Assembly: GCA_015062085.1 (NCBI GenBank)
Contig: SUVI01000025.1
Location: 1-31,660 of the forward strand
Direction: 5' to 3'
Source of the DNA: Planctomycetaceae bacterium
Lineage (GTDB): Bacteria > Planctomycetota > Planctomycetia > Pirellulales > Thermoguttaceae
Length of the DNA stretch: 31,660 bases
Shown here: one piece after another, positions 1-7,200 of the stretch
How positions within the stretch are numbered: position 1 is the first letter of the stretch
Layout of the letters: each line of letters begins with the position of its first letter
The notes under the pieces: model-generated
Database searches by the model: none
What the model was told of the DNA's origin: nothing
The model's input: only the letters and a program-made list of their open reading frames with translations
Made by a program: the position numbers and the translations under genes

Positions 1-596
1 CCTGCTCGGCACGCGTATTCCCACTGCGCCTCTGTAGGAAGACTCACCGTCATCCCAAGTTTGCTCGACAATTTACGGCAAAACTCTTCACATTCCGTCC
101 AGCTTACGTAATACATCGGACGGTCCGCCCCCGCACCGACAAGGATTTTTGACGGATCCTCGTCTCGCTGGAAGCCAAAAAGGTCACGAAGCGTTTTTTT
201 GCCGAACACGCCGCCCCAATCATACTCCGTGTCGTCATGAAGCATTTTCTGCGCCTGCTCTTCAAGCGTCGTACCCATCACGCTCTCCCACATCGCTTGC
301 GTCACTTCCGTCTCAAGCATCCAGAAACCACGCGTAAGCGTCACGCGGTGCTGCGTTTCGTCATCGATCCGGCCCGGCTCGTCTTCTGGACTCCCCATCA
401 GGAACTCACCCGCAGGACACCAGCGGAAGGCGTACTCGATGCCGTCGACGGTCTTCACCATGCGCTCGCCTGCTTTGCGGACGGCGGGTTTCGGCGGTTC
501 GGGAGGCGGATCCGTTTCGGAAGTTTTCTGCTCTCCTGCATGGACCGTCAAGACGCACGCGGACAGAAACAAGAACATAATTAGAATTCGTTTCAT
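1..596 (-). CDS. Secreted formylglycine-generating-enzyme (SUMF1) domain protein, 3' end outside the window
   Basis: About 198 codons are visible and the frame runs off the left edge. The N-terminus is a hydrophobic export signal (MKRILIMFLFLSACVLTVHA) followed by a Pro-rich linker. From about residue 48 the sequence matches the start of the FGE-sulfatase fold: FRWCPAGEFLMGSPEDE, then a GFWMLETEVTQAMWESVMG block, and near the edge YYVSWTECEEFCRKL and SLPTEAQWEYACRAG. Both of the last two are family hallmarks. The start is supported by AGGAG placed 6 nt before the ATG and by a promoter just upstream. In planctomycetes such proteins occur both as true sulfatase-activating enzymes and as non-catalytic C-type-lectin-like modules. 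The catalytic cysteines would lie in the missing C-terminal part, so enzyme activity cannot be judged. Confidence 0.88.
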   Translation of the reverse strand, partial: MKRILIMFLFLSACVLTVHAGEQKTSETDPPPEPPKPAVRKAGERMVKTVDGIEYAFRWCPAGEFLMGSPEDEPGRIDDETQHRVTLTRGFWMLETEVTQAMWESVMGTTLEEQAQKMLHDDTEYDWGGVFGKKTLRDLFGFQRDEDPSKILVGAGADRPMYYVSWTECEEFCRKLSSKLGMTVSLPTEAQWEYACRA

Positions 597-644
597 GATA
601 TTCTCCTGAATTTTCAAATGAAAGTTAAACACGATGAAATTTTT

Positions 645-673
645 ATGGTACAGTAAAAATACGATCCTGTCAA
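645..673 (-). promoter_or_regulatory. Sigma70-like promoter for the FGE-domain gene
   Basis: On the minus strand a perfect TTGACA (668-673) is followed after 17 nt by TACCAT (645-650). It lies about 50 nt before the ATG at 596 and downstream of the flhB stop, so the FGE gene is probably transcribed separately from the flagellar genes. Confidence 0.6.
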
Positions 674-791
674 GAGGGGGGAGGAAGTTTTCTTTAAATT
701 TCACGATATTTTTCCCAGTCAAAGCATATTTCGCGTTTCGTGCGCGTTTCGCCTTGGGTCTGTTTCCGGCAGGATCCGAGACAAAAGAGGG

Positions 792-1526
792 TCAGTCTCT
801 TCTTCGCCTCTGCTGCTTCACGGTCTGGTCGCCTTCTGTGATCCGGATCTCTTCCTTCATCTGCTCGTACGTCATTCGGAGACGCAGGCGGTAACGGTAG
901 AACTGCCATCCGTAATCGGCGGCCGCGAGGAGGAACAGGACCAACGCGATACGCATGCCGGTTCCGAGGATGATATTCTGCATTTTCAGGACCGCGGTTT
1001 GAAATTCCATCTGACATAGAGCGCCTATTATAGGTATCTGCCGCGTGACCATCCATACGATAAACGCGCCGACTAGGAAGAGTTTTGCAATTCCGAACCC
1101 AGCAGCCATCACGGGATCCCACGAGAAAATGCGTTTCATGCCGTTCGCGGGATCGACGTTTTTCCATTTTGGCGCGATCCGAGAGGGAAGGAAGAGAAAC
1201 TGCGTCTGCACGAGCGAGACCAACGCCGTCACGATCGGGACCAGGGCGAGAAGCGGTACGACATAAAATATCGCGAGCAGGACCCAGTCATTCCATTTTT
1301 CCATGAAGAGTTCCGGCGTCATGCGCAGCCACGGCTCATCCGACCAAGTATTCTCGGCGAACTGGAGCGGGACGCTGACCAGAAAGTGTCCGAACCCCCA
1401 GAACAGCAGCATTCCCGCCAACAGCATGGAGGCATTCACCAGATCGCGGCTCAAGGCGGTCTCGCCCTGTCTGCGCATCATTTCCCGATGCCTCGGGGTA
1501 GGTTCAAAAGTCTTTTCTTCGGACAT
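792..1526 (-). CDS. flhB: Flagellar export apparatus protein FlhB, lacking the C-terminal autocleavage domain
   Basis: The protein has 244 residues. It opens with a typical FlhB N-terminus (EKTFEPTPRHREMMRRQGE, compare the usual E-K-T-E-x-P-T-x-x-(K/R)-x-x-x-A-R-x-x-G). Four membrane segments follow at about residues 33-52, 80-107, 143-163 and 185-203. The cytoplasmic linker RLRMTYEQMKEEIRITEGD matches the conserved RMTKQE-x-K-x-E-x-K-x-x-EGDP region. The frame stops 10 residues later, where normal FlhB (about 350 residues) continues into the FlhBc domain with its NPTH self-cleavage site, the substrate-specificity switch. No NPTH-like sequence appears in any frame in the 195 nt downstream, so a simple frameshift does not explain the loss. 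It follows fliR by 35 nt in a probable operon. The start has only a weak ribosome-binding site. The membrane half is confident; switching function must be absent or supplied in trans. Confidence 0.9.
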   Translation of the reverse strand: MSEEKTFEPTPRHREMMRRQGETALSRDLVNASMLLAGMLLFWGFGHFLVSVPLQFAENTWSDEPWLRMTPELFMEKWNDWVLLAIFYVVPLLALVPIVTALVSLVQTQFLFLPSRIAPKWKNVDPANGMKRIFSWDPVMAAGFGIAKLFLVGAFIVWMVTRQIPIIGALCQMEFQTAVLKMQNIILGTGMRIALVLFLLAAADYGWQFYRYRLRLRMTYEQMKEEIRITEGDQTVKQQRRRRD

Positions 1527-1561
1527 GAGGCCGGAACATCAAAAAAAAGCGGAAACGGACT

Positions 1562-2341
1562 TCAGCGCGGGACGCCGAAAGGGAAAAAATCTTTCCAGAC
1601 TTCCGCGAACGAGTCCTGAAAGAGGCAGATCGCCAGCCCCAGCGTCAGCGAAAGGATGAAAAGGAGGACCAGTACACTGACTGGAAATGCCGCGGCAAAC
1701 ACGTCGAGCTGCGGAAACACGCGATTCAGGATCGCCAGGCCGATCTGTGCCGTGAGTATGACGGTGAGTATCGGCAGCGCCATTTGCACTCCGATCTGAA
1801 AACCGAGGAAAAACAGCGAGGGGAGTTCCTGAGCGATCTTTTGGATCTCCGGCCCGCATCCGGGCGGATAGGCATTGAAACTCTGCAGAATGGCGTCCAT
1901 AATGAGCAGGTGCCCTCCGGACGCAAAAACGGCCGCGATCCCCAGGAGGTAAAAAAAAGAAGCCGTGACGGGAGCGGCGTCATTTGAGATCCCGGCATCC
2001 ACAGGGAACGAGATGCCTCCGAGATACGCCGCAGCAGCCCCCGCGATCTGGAGAGCGGCAAAAAAGAAAAGCACAGCCGCCCCCATGGCAAGCCCCAAAA
2101 GGAGTTCGGCCCCGAAAGCAGCGAGAAATCCAGGATCCGTCCACGCCAGCTGACTCTGAAAATACGCAGTCTCCGGGATCTGGTGCGGCGCCAAAAGGAG
2201 CGCAGCCGCAAAGGCAAAAAGAGCCCTCCATCGGAAAGGTACCATCCTTCCCGCAAAAATCGGAGCGGTCATGCACATCGCAAGCAAACGCGCAAGGATG
2301 AGAATGAAATGGCTCGCATTGAGAAAAAGGATCTCTTCCAT
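1562..2341 (-). CDS. fliR: Flagellar export gate protein FliR
   Basis: The 259-residue integral membrane protein is the usual length for FliR, a component of the FliPQR export gate at the base of the flagellum. The N-terminal segment (FILILARLLAMCMTAPIFAG, then VPFRWRALFAFAAALLLAP) is the classical FliR signature, and several more hydrophobic segments follow. The chosen ATG at 2341 starts directly at the conserved region. A GTG overlapping the fliQ stop codon (near 2406) would add about 21 residues without family resemblance. Neither start has a strong ribosome-binding site, so translational coupling to fliQ is possible. It lies between fliQ and flhB, the usual flagellar order; fliP is not in this window. 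Confidence 0.9.
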   Translation of the reverse strand: MEEILFLNASHFILILARLLAMCMTAPIFAGRMVPFRWRALFAFAAALLLAPHQIPETAYFQSQLAWTDPGFLAAFGAELLLGLAMGAAVLFFFAALQIAGAAAAYLGGISFPVDAGISNDAAPVTASFFYLLGIAAVFASGGHLLIMDAILQSFNAYPPGCGPEIQKIAQELPSLFFLGFQIGVQMALPILTVILTAQIGLAILNRVFPQLDVFAAAFPVSVLVLLFILSLTLGLAICLFQDSFAEVWKDFFPFGVPR

Positions 2342-2400
2342 AAATCTGCGGCTCGGACTCAGGGAGGAGTTAGCGAAATACAGTACCGTCTTGGAAAGCG

Positions 2401-2673
2401 TCACGGCATGATCGTGTTCGGGATCCCGTGAATGACTTCCTGCGTAAATTCCGTCATGGTGGAAAGCATCCACGGCATAAGCAGACTCAAAACGAGGAGC
2501 ACGACGAGCACTTTCGGCACAAACGCGAGCGTCTGTTCCTGGATCTGCGTCAGCGCCTGAAAGATCCCCGTCAAAAACCCGACGAGTACCGCCGAGATCA
2601 AAATCGGCAGCGCAAGCGTCAGCGTCAGCAGAACGGCATTCCGTCCAAGTTCCAAAATGGGTCCGCAATCCAT
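2401..2673 (-). CDS. fliQ: Flagellar export gate protein FliQ
   Basis: This 90-residue protein is the normal FliQ length. It has two hydrophobic hairpin segments and the family core GIFQALTQIQEQTLAFVPK at about residues 38-56, followed by the second helix and a PWML motif. FliQ combines with FliP and FliR in the export gate. The ATG at 2673 is preceded by AGGAG at good spacing (8-9 nt); an upstream in-frame ATG at 2754 would add 27 unconserved residues. It is the first of three co-directional genes (fliQ-fliR-flhB). The upstream 336-nt spacer contains no fliP, so the usual fliP-fliQ linkage is broken here. Confidence 0.93.
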   Translation of the reverse strand: MDCGPILELGRNAVLLTLTLALPILISAVLVGFLTGIFQALTQIQEQTLAFVPKVLVVLLVLSLLMPWMLSTMTEFTQEVIHGIPNTIMP

Positions 2674-3009
2674 ACGCTCGGCTCTCCTAAATACAAAAAA
2701 AAGGAAAGCGCCGGCACACTCACCAACCGACGCATCCCCATAAAAACTGACCAAAGTTTAGCCGATTTTGGAAAAATACGCAAGAGCGATTTTCAAAAAA
2801 AACGCAAAACTTTCCCAAAATTTCAAAAAAAACCGAAAATTTCATGAAATTTCGCGAACAAAATGGAAAATTTGCCTAAACTCACAAAAATTTACAAGAA
2901 CATCATGGAAAATTTCCCGCTCCCCTAGGCAAAAAAAGGATTTTGTGTATAATAGAGATAAGGAACTCGCAGTGTAAAACAAAATCAAGAAAGAAAGTGG
3001 AAAAAAATC
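2674..3009. other. Divergent intergenic region between fliQ and der
   Basis: This A-rich spacer separates two genes transcribed outward. It holds many runs of A (+ strand) in 2750-2900 and a -10-like TATAAT on the der side. No convincing promoter facing fliQ and no gene remnant were found. Confidence 0.5.
2948..2953 (+). promoter_or_regulatory. -10 element TATAAT upstream of der
   Basis: A perfect TATAAT preceded by TGTG lies 57 nt before the der ATG. No recognisable -35 box lies 16-18 nt upstream, so it may depend on upstream contacts. Confidence 0.45.
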
Positions 3010-4797
3010 ATGACTCTTCCCAAAGTAGTTATCGTTGGACGCCCTAACGTTGGAAAATCGAGCCTCTTTAACTGGCTCTGCGGACGAAGAATGGCGATCG
3101 TCGATCCAACGGCAGGCGTGACGCGCGACTGGATGAGCGCAGAGATCGACGTCGACAGAGACGATGCGCCCCAGCCGTTCCAGTTTACCCTCATCGACAC
3201 GGGCGGAATGGGGGTCATTGATGCAGATGACCTCACGGACGACGTAGAACATCAGATCCAGACCGCCATCGACATGGCAGACATCATTCTGTTTGTCGTG
3301 GATGCGAAAGAGGGGATCGTCTCCCTCGATGAACACGTCGCCAACAAAATACGCCGTCTCCGCATCCCCGTTCTGTGTGTCGTCAATAAAACAGACCATA
3401 TCGGTCTTGAAAATCACGCGAACGACTTTTACTCCTTCGGCTGGGATCTGATCTCCGTCAGCGCAAAGGAGAATCGCGGGCGCAAGGAACTCCTTCAATT
3501 CATCTACGAACATCTCCCTGAGGAATCCCGGATCAGCGATGAACCGGAAGAAATGCTTGACGACATGATGAAGATCGCCATCGTCGGACGCCGAAACGTC
3601 GGAAAGAGCACGTTCGTCAACACACTGGTGAAATTCCCGCGCATGATCGTCTCGAACGTCGCCGGCACGACACGCGACAGCGTCAACGTCAAATTCGAGC
3701 TGGACGGAAAATCCTTCATCGCCGTCGACACGCCGGGCTTCCGCCGCCGAGTAAGCGTGCGCACGAACATCGACTACTACGGCACGCACCGCGCACAGAG
3801 AAGCATCCGGTTCGCAGACGTGACGCTCATGTTCTTCGACAGTTCCGTCCAGATCAGCAAAGTGGACAAACAGCTCGTCGGCTACATCATGGAGCAGAAC
3901 AAACCGTGCATTTTCGTCGTGAATAAATGGGACTTGATGCGCGAACACATGGAAACACAGGTCTGGGCGGACTACCTCCGCGACACGTTCCCGACCATGT
4001 GGCACGTGCCGATCGCGTTCATCACCGGTCAGACCGGCAAGAACGTGAAACTTCTTCTCCATCACGCGATGATGCTCTACAAACAGGCGAATGCACGTGT
4101 CTCGACGAGCAAACTGAACCGTCTCGTCCGTGCTGCGCTCACGTACAATCCGCCGCCGCTCTACCGTCTGAGCCGCCCGAAAATCTACTACGCAACGCAG
4201 GTAGGTACCCTGCCCCCAACGATCGTCCTGTTCTGCAACAATCCGGATATGTTTCCGCCGACGTACCGCCGATACCTGCTGAGCGTCCTGCGCGATCAGC
4301 TCGACTATGGCGAAGTGCCGATCAAACTTTACTTCCGCAAGCGCGAAAAAGACGATCAGCGCGATGACATCGACTCGAAACTCAGCGAAACGACTCGACA
4401 GGCGAAACTGGCGGCTCAGGAAGAAGAACGTCAGCGCGAGCTTCTGGAATGGAGCACCGCCCAGGAATACTACGCGAACAAGATCCAAACCGAGCTTGAC
4501 CAGCTGAATGCGGAAGACCGAACGCTTCTGGAGCAGGACGGAAACGCAGAATTCTTGGCCGAACTGAATATCTCGTCCATGGACGAACTGCCGGAAGAGT
4601 ACGTTTTTGCGGATGAAGACGACACGGAAGATGAAGAATTTCCCGACGACGGCGAAGATTTCGATCTCTCGGACGAAACGTTCCGCAATCTCGCGGGGAG
4701 TGTTTTCGTTTTCGAGGACGAACCGCTTCCAGAGCTTGACGAAAAGCCGAAGAAACGTTCCGTGAGATCCAAAACCGGCAAGAAAAAGAAACGCTGA
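3010..4797 (+). CDS. der: Ribosome-assembly GTPase Der (EngA) with an acidic C-terminal extension
   Basis: This is a double-GTPase that acts in 50S ribosomal subunit maturation. The first G domain has the P-loop GRPNVGKSS at residues 10-18, DTGG near 63, NKTD near 126 and the SAKEN G5 loop. The second has GRRNVGKST at 193-201, DTPG near 242 and NKWD at 305-308. The Der-specific KH-like domain follows (YYATQVGTLPPTIVLFCNNP through YGEVPIKLYFRKR, about residues 397-447). The protein is 595 residues, whereas Der is usually about 440-490. The extra C-terminal part is a charged helical stretch followed by a strongly acidic region (about 525-570) and a Lys/Arg-rich tail. A weak ribosome-binding site (AAGTGG) precedes the ATG, and an intrinsic terminator follows closely, suggesting a single-gene transcript. 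Confidence 0.96.
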   Translation: MTLPKVVIVGRPNVGKSSLFNWLCGRRMAIVDPTAGVTRDWMSAEIDVDRDDAPQPFQFTLIDTGGMGVIDADDLTDDVEHQIQTAIDMADIILFVVDAKEGIVSLDEHVANKIRRLRIPVLCVVNKTDHIGLENHANDFYSFGWDLISVSAKENRGRKELLQFIYEHLPEESRISDEPEEMLDDMMKIAIVGRRNVGKSTFVNTLVKFPRMIVSNVAGTTRDSVNVKFELDGKSFIAVDTPGFRRRVSVRTNIDYYGTHRAQRSIRFADVTLMFFDSSVQISKVDKQLVGYIMEQNKPCIFVVNKWDLMREHMETQVWADYLRDTFPTMWHVPIAFITGQTGKNVKLLLHHAMMLYKQANARVSTSKLNRLVRAALTYNPPPLYRLSRPKIYYATQVGTLPPTIVLFCNNPDMFPPTYRRYLLSVLRDQLDYGEVPIKLYFRKREKDDQRDDIDSKLSETTRQAKLAAQEEERQRELLEWSTAQEYYANKIQTELDQLNAEDRTLLEQDGNAEFLAELNISSMDELPEEYVFADEDDTEDEEFPDDGEDFDLSDETFRNLAGSVFVFEDEPLPELDEKPKKRSVRSKTGKKKKR

Positions 4798-4810
4798 CAT
4801 TTTCTCATGA

Positions 4811-4846
4811 AACGGCAGAGTGCGATCTCGTTCTCTGCCGTTTTTT
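4811..4846 (+). terminator. Intrinsic terminator of der
   Basis: A perfect 10-bp stem (AACGGCAGAG at 4811-4820, CTCTGCCGTT at 4833-4842) with a 12-nt loop runs into a T tract, 13 nt after the der stop. Confidence 0.9.
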
Positions 4847-4955
4847 AGGGCACTCTATCCCGCAGCTGTGTCTTTTCAGAGCCTTTTCTCCCTCCATTCT
4901 GAACTTCCAAACCTGCCGTTCATGCAACTTTTTAGGATTTTCACACTTTCGGTAC

Positions 4956-4983
4956 TTGCATTTTTTTCACGGTCGAATATAAT
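4956..4983 (+). promoter_or_regulatory. Probable promoter of the metalloprotease-like gene
   Basis: A perfect TATAAT at 4978-4983 has a weak -35 (TTGCAT, 4956-4961) 16 nt upstream and lies 53 nt before the ATG at 5037. Confidence 0.5.
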
Positions 4984-5036
4984 GGATGTGTTCAGTGCGT
5001 TTTTTTATGCTTCCGATTTTCACGATGAGGTGAAAA

Positions 5037-6539
5037 ATGAGACTTTCCCTTTCCTCGAACCGATGGTCCCGATCCCTTCTTTTGCTTGTTTGTGCGCTCC
5101 TCTTCCTCTCCGGTCTCCCGGTTTCAAGCGAAGCGCGATCACACGCAGAAAGAAATTCGGCACGGCGTCTGATGGCTGAAATGTCTGAAGACGAAATAGA
5201 AGAAACAGAAGAAACAGAAGAAACAGACTCAGCCCGTGAAACCGGCAGCGATGATGATCCTGAGGAAGTGTTTGACTTTCGCATGACCAATTTTGAAAAT
5301 GCGGATCTCGATGACGAATCTGATGACGCCGTTTCCGATGACGAGTCCGATGACGCGGACGCCGGCCGCGTTTCAAAATCAAAAAAACGCAGCTCAGCGA
5401 CCCGCTCCTCAAGTAAAAATGGGGAGAAAAAGAAAGGTTCCGCCTCTGGCTCAAGTTCCCCGAAAAAGAGACCTGATAGCAAAACAGACCGGGAAGACGA
5501 CGAAAGAAACGATCAAAAATCTGGCGTGAAAACCAGAAAAAAAGACTCCGGGAAATCCTCTGCATCCGGATCCCGTTCCGGAAAGTCCTCTAGGACCAAA
5601 AGCAAACGGAATGCAAAGAAAGAGGCAGAGCCGGAAGATACTCGGACTCCAGAAGAAAAGGAACGCGACCGCCGAGCGTACTTCGAGCAGACGGGGATCT
5701 GGCGCTGGCCGGAACTGACGGAAACGCAGATCGAAACGGAGATCGAAAAGCAGAAAAAGTACCTTGAGGAGATCAAGGCAAAATTCCCGCGCACGGTCTA
5801 CTACGAATCGGAGCATTTTTTCTATCTGACAGACGCCCCGAAACCGATCGCGCTGGAGTGCATGAAGTACCTCGAGGCGATGTTCGCCCGACTGTGCGAA
5901 ATGTTTGAGTTTCCCAAAGGCTCACGTGTCTGGCATGGAAAGTGCATCGTTTGCGCATTCGCGTTCCAGCAGGATTTTCTCCGTTTCGAACAGGAATTTT
6001 TCGGAGCGACGGCAAACAAATTCACTGGGGCAAGCGGATTGGCTCATATGTCGAGCGATGGAAACGTCCTGATCTCTCTCTTCTACGGCAACATTTCCAC
6101 CATGGCAGAACGATGGCGTTTCATCGGCGTCCTGGTCCATGAATCGACTCACGGTTTCATGCACCGCTACCGCGCACGGCAAAGCCTCCCGCTCTGGCTG
6201 GAAGAGGGGATCGCGGACACCATGCCTGCCGTCATCGTACCGGCAGACCGACAGGCCGCTCTCAAACAGCGAAGCGGACTGAACCAGATGCGGCAAACCG
6301 GCTCGGTCGGCGGACTCATGCAGAGTGCCGGGCCTTTGGAAGCGTGGCAGTATGGTGTCGCCAGCGGACTGGTCCAGTTCATGCTCAAGCAGAATCCTCA
6401 TGGATTCAAGGAATTTCTCGACAGTATCAAGGACGGCAAAGACTGGGTCGAAGCCCTGAAGGAAACGTACCGATGCACGCCGGAAGAGCTTCTCTTTCAC
6501 TTCGGAAGAGCAAACCGCATACCGCGTTTAACTTTTTAA
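5037..6539 (+). CDS. Secreted HExxH (gluzincin-like, peptidase MA-type) metalloprotease-like protein
   Basis: The 500-residue protein begins with a signal peptide (about residues 1-33: basic N-end, LLLLVCALLFLSGLPVSSEA). A long disordered region follows (about 40-205), first acidic with EET repeats, then Lys/Ser/Arg-rich. The folded part begins near 210 with a coiled, charged helix. It contains VHESTHGF, giving zinc ligands H368 and H372 with catalytic E369, and a downstream WLEEGIAD (387-394) whose Glu would be the third ligand. HExxH plus a downstream WxxEG(I/L)A motif is typical of peptidase-MA/DUF1570-like proteins common in planctomycetes. AGGTG lies at correct spacing before the ATG. 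Substrate and partners are unknown; it stands alone between der and the dnaA-like gene. Confidence 0.82.
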   Translation: MRLSLSSNRWSRSLLLLVCALLFLSGLPVSSEARSHAERNSARRLMAEMSEDEIEETEETEETDSARETGSDDDPEEVFDFRMTNFENADLDDESDDAVSDDESDDADAGRVSKSKKRSSATRSSSKNGEKKKGSASGSSSPKKRPDSKTDREDDERNDQKSGVKTRKKDSGKSSASGSRSGKSSRTKSKRNAKKEAEPEDTRTPEEKERDRRAYFEQTGIWRWPELTETQIETEIEKQKKYLEEIKAKFPRTVYYESEHFFYLTDAPKPIALECMKYLEAMFARLCEMFEFPKGSRVWHGKCIVCAFAFQQDFLRFEQEFFGATANKFTGASGLAHMSSDGNVLISLFYGNISTMAERWRFIGVLVHESTHGFMHRYRARQSLPLWLEEGIADTMPAVIVPADRQAALKQRSGLNQMRQTGSVGGLMQSAGPLEAWQYGVASGLVQFMLKQNPHGFKEFLDSIKDGKDWVEALKETYRCTPEELLFHFGRANRIPRLTF

Positions 6540-6609
6540 CCGTCCCACAGATTTTTCCCAAAATACGATCCAGAATTTCAAACCAAAAAGAAATTTTTAC
6601 GAGGGCAAT

Positions 6610-6668
6610 GTGTGGACGAACGCAAAACGGTGTGGACGAACGCAAAACGGTGTGGACGAACGCAAACG
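6610..6668 (+). repeat. Three tandem 20-bp iterons containing TGTGGACGA
   Basis: The unit GTGTGGACGAACGCAAAACG occurs at 6610-6629 and 6630-6649, and with one A deleted at 6650-6668. The reverse complement of TGTGGACGA is TCGTCCACA, which matches the DnaA box TTATCCACA at 7 of 9 positions. Confidence 0.9.
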
Positions 6669-6720
6669 GTGTACCGCACAAAAAAGCACGCCCTAAAGAA
6701 ATTTCTGAATAAAATTCTGC

Positions 6721-6750
6721 AAAAAAAACTGGATTTCTGCAAAAATCCAG
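6721..6750 (-). terminator. Intrinsic terminator on the minus strand with no annotated gene behind it
   Basis: On the minus strand CTGGATTT (6743-6750) pairs with AAATCCAG (6729-6736) across a 6-nt loop and is followed by eight T (6721-6728). The nearest minus-strand gene upstream is kilobases away, so the transcript it would end is unknown. Confidence 0.65.
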
Positions 6751-6878
6751 CTGCAGGATCTCGGTTTTGACGAAACTGACCAAAAAACACAAAATACCGA
6801 TTCCGCAAAATTTTCGGCTTAATTTGGCACATTTGGAAAATGATGGAAATTTTTTCAGAAATTTTGGGGAGGGCCTCT

Positions 6879-6906
6879 TTGACTAATTTTAAATGTCGAT
6901 TAAAAT
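6879..6906 (+). promoter_or_regulatory. Probable promoter of the dnaA-like gene
   Basis: TTGACT (6879-6884), a 16-nt spacer and TAAAAT (6901-6906) closely resemble the promoter at 24879-24907. It would give a leader of roughly 290 nt. The palindrome at 6885-6907 fills the spacer and -10, so it could be an operator. Confidence 0.5.
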
Positions 6907-7200
6907 TAAGTTCATGAGATTGTATAGAAACCATCCAAAGTGACAGTCCCAAATGACTGCCTAAGAGATGGTACTAAGAGTCGGTCCGTTTGTTTTTCGC
7001 CAACGAAACGGTCTGTTCATTTAGGGGACGAGCGAGTCCTTAAAAATGCAGCGGAAGTTCAAAATAGAAAAAACAGGAAGACTGTCTCGGTAAAATAAAG
7101 TAAAGCAGGCATTGACGCGGGAAGAGGAACGGCCCTTTTCCTTGCACAAAGAGTAAAGAACCATCGCAGGAAGAAGGTTCTGACAGCAAAAGGATTTCGT

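Larger units (their letters stand above)
6540..7200. other. AT-rich spacer before the dnaA-like gene; candidate replication origin or regulatory region
   Basis: This 661-nt gene-free stretch holds, in order, three 20-bp iterons (6610-6668), a minus-facing terminator hairpin (6721-6750), a long AT-rich section (about 6690-6910), an 8-bp palindrome (AATTTTAA at 6885-6892, TTAAAATT at 6900-6907), a promoter (6879-6906) and a roughly 290-nt leader with a possible hairpin (CCGTTT/AAACGG near 6987-7010). Position next to dnaA, iterons and AT-richness are each typical of bacterial origins, but no perfect TTATCCACA box was found. Confidence 0.4.

Noticed and set aside
2842..4800. 652-codon minus-strand frame opposite der
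   Set aside because: The plus strand encodes a full Der with all GTPase motifs; the antisense frame has no recognisable domain and is a mirror of codon bias.
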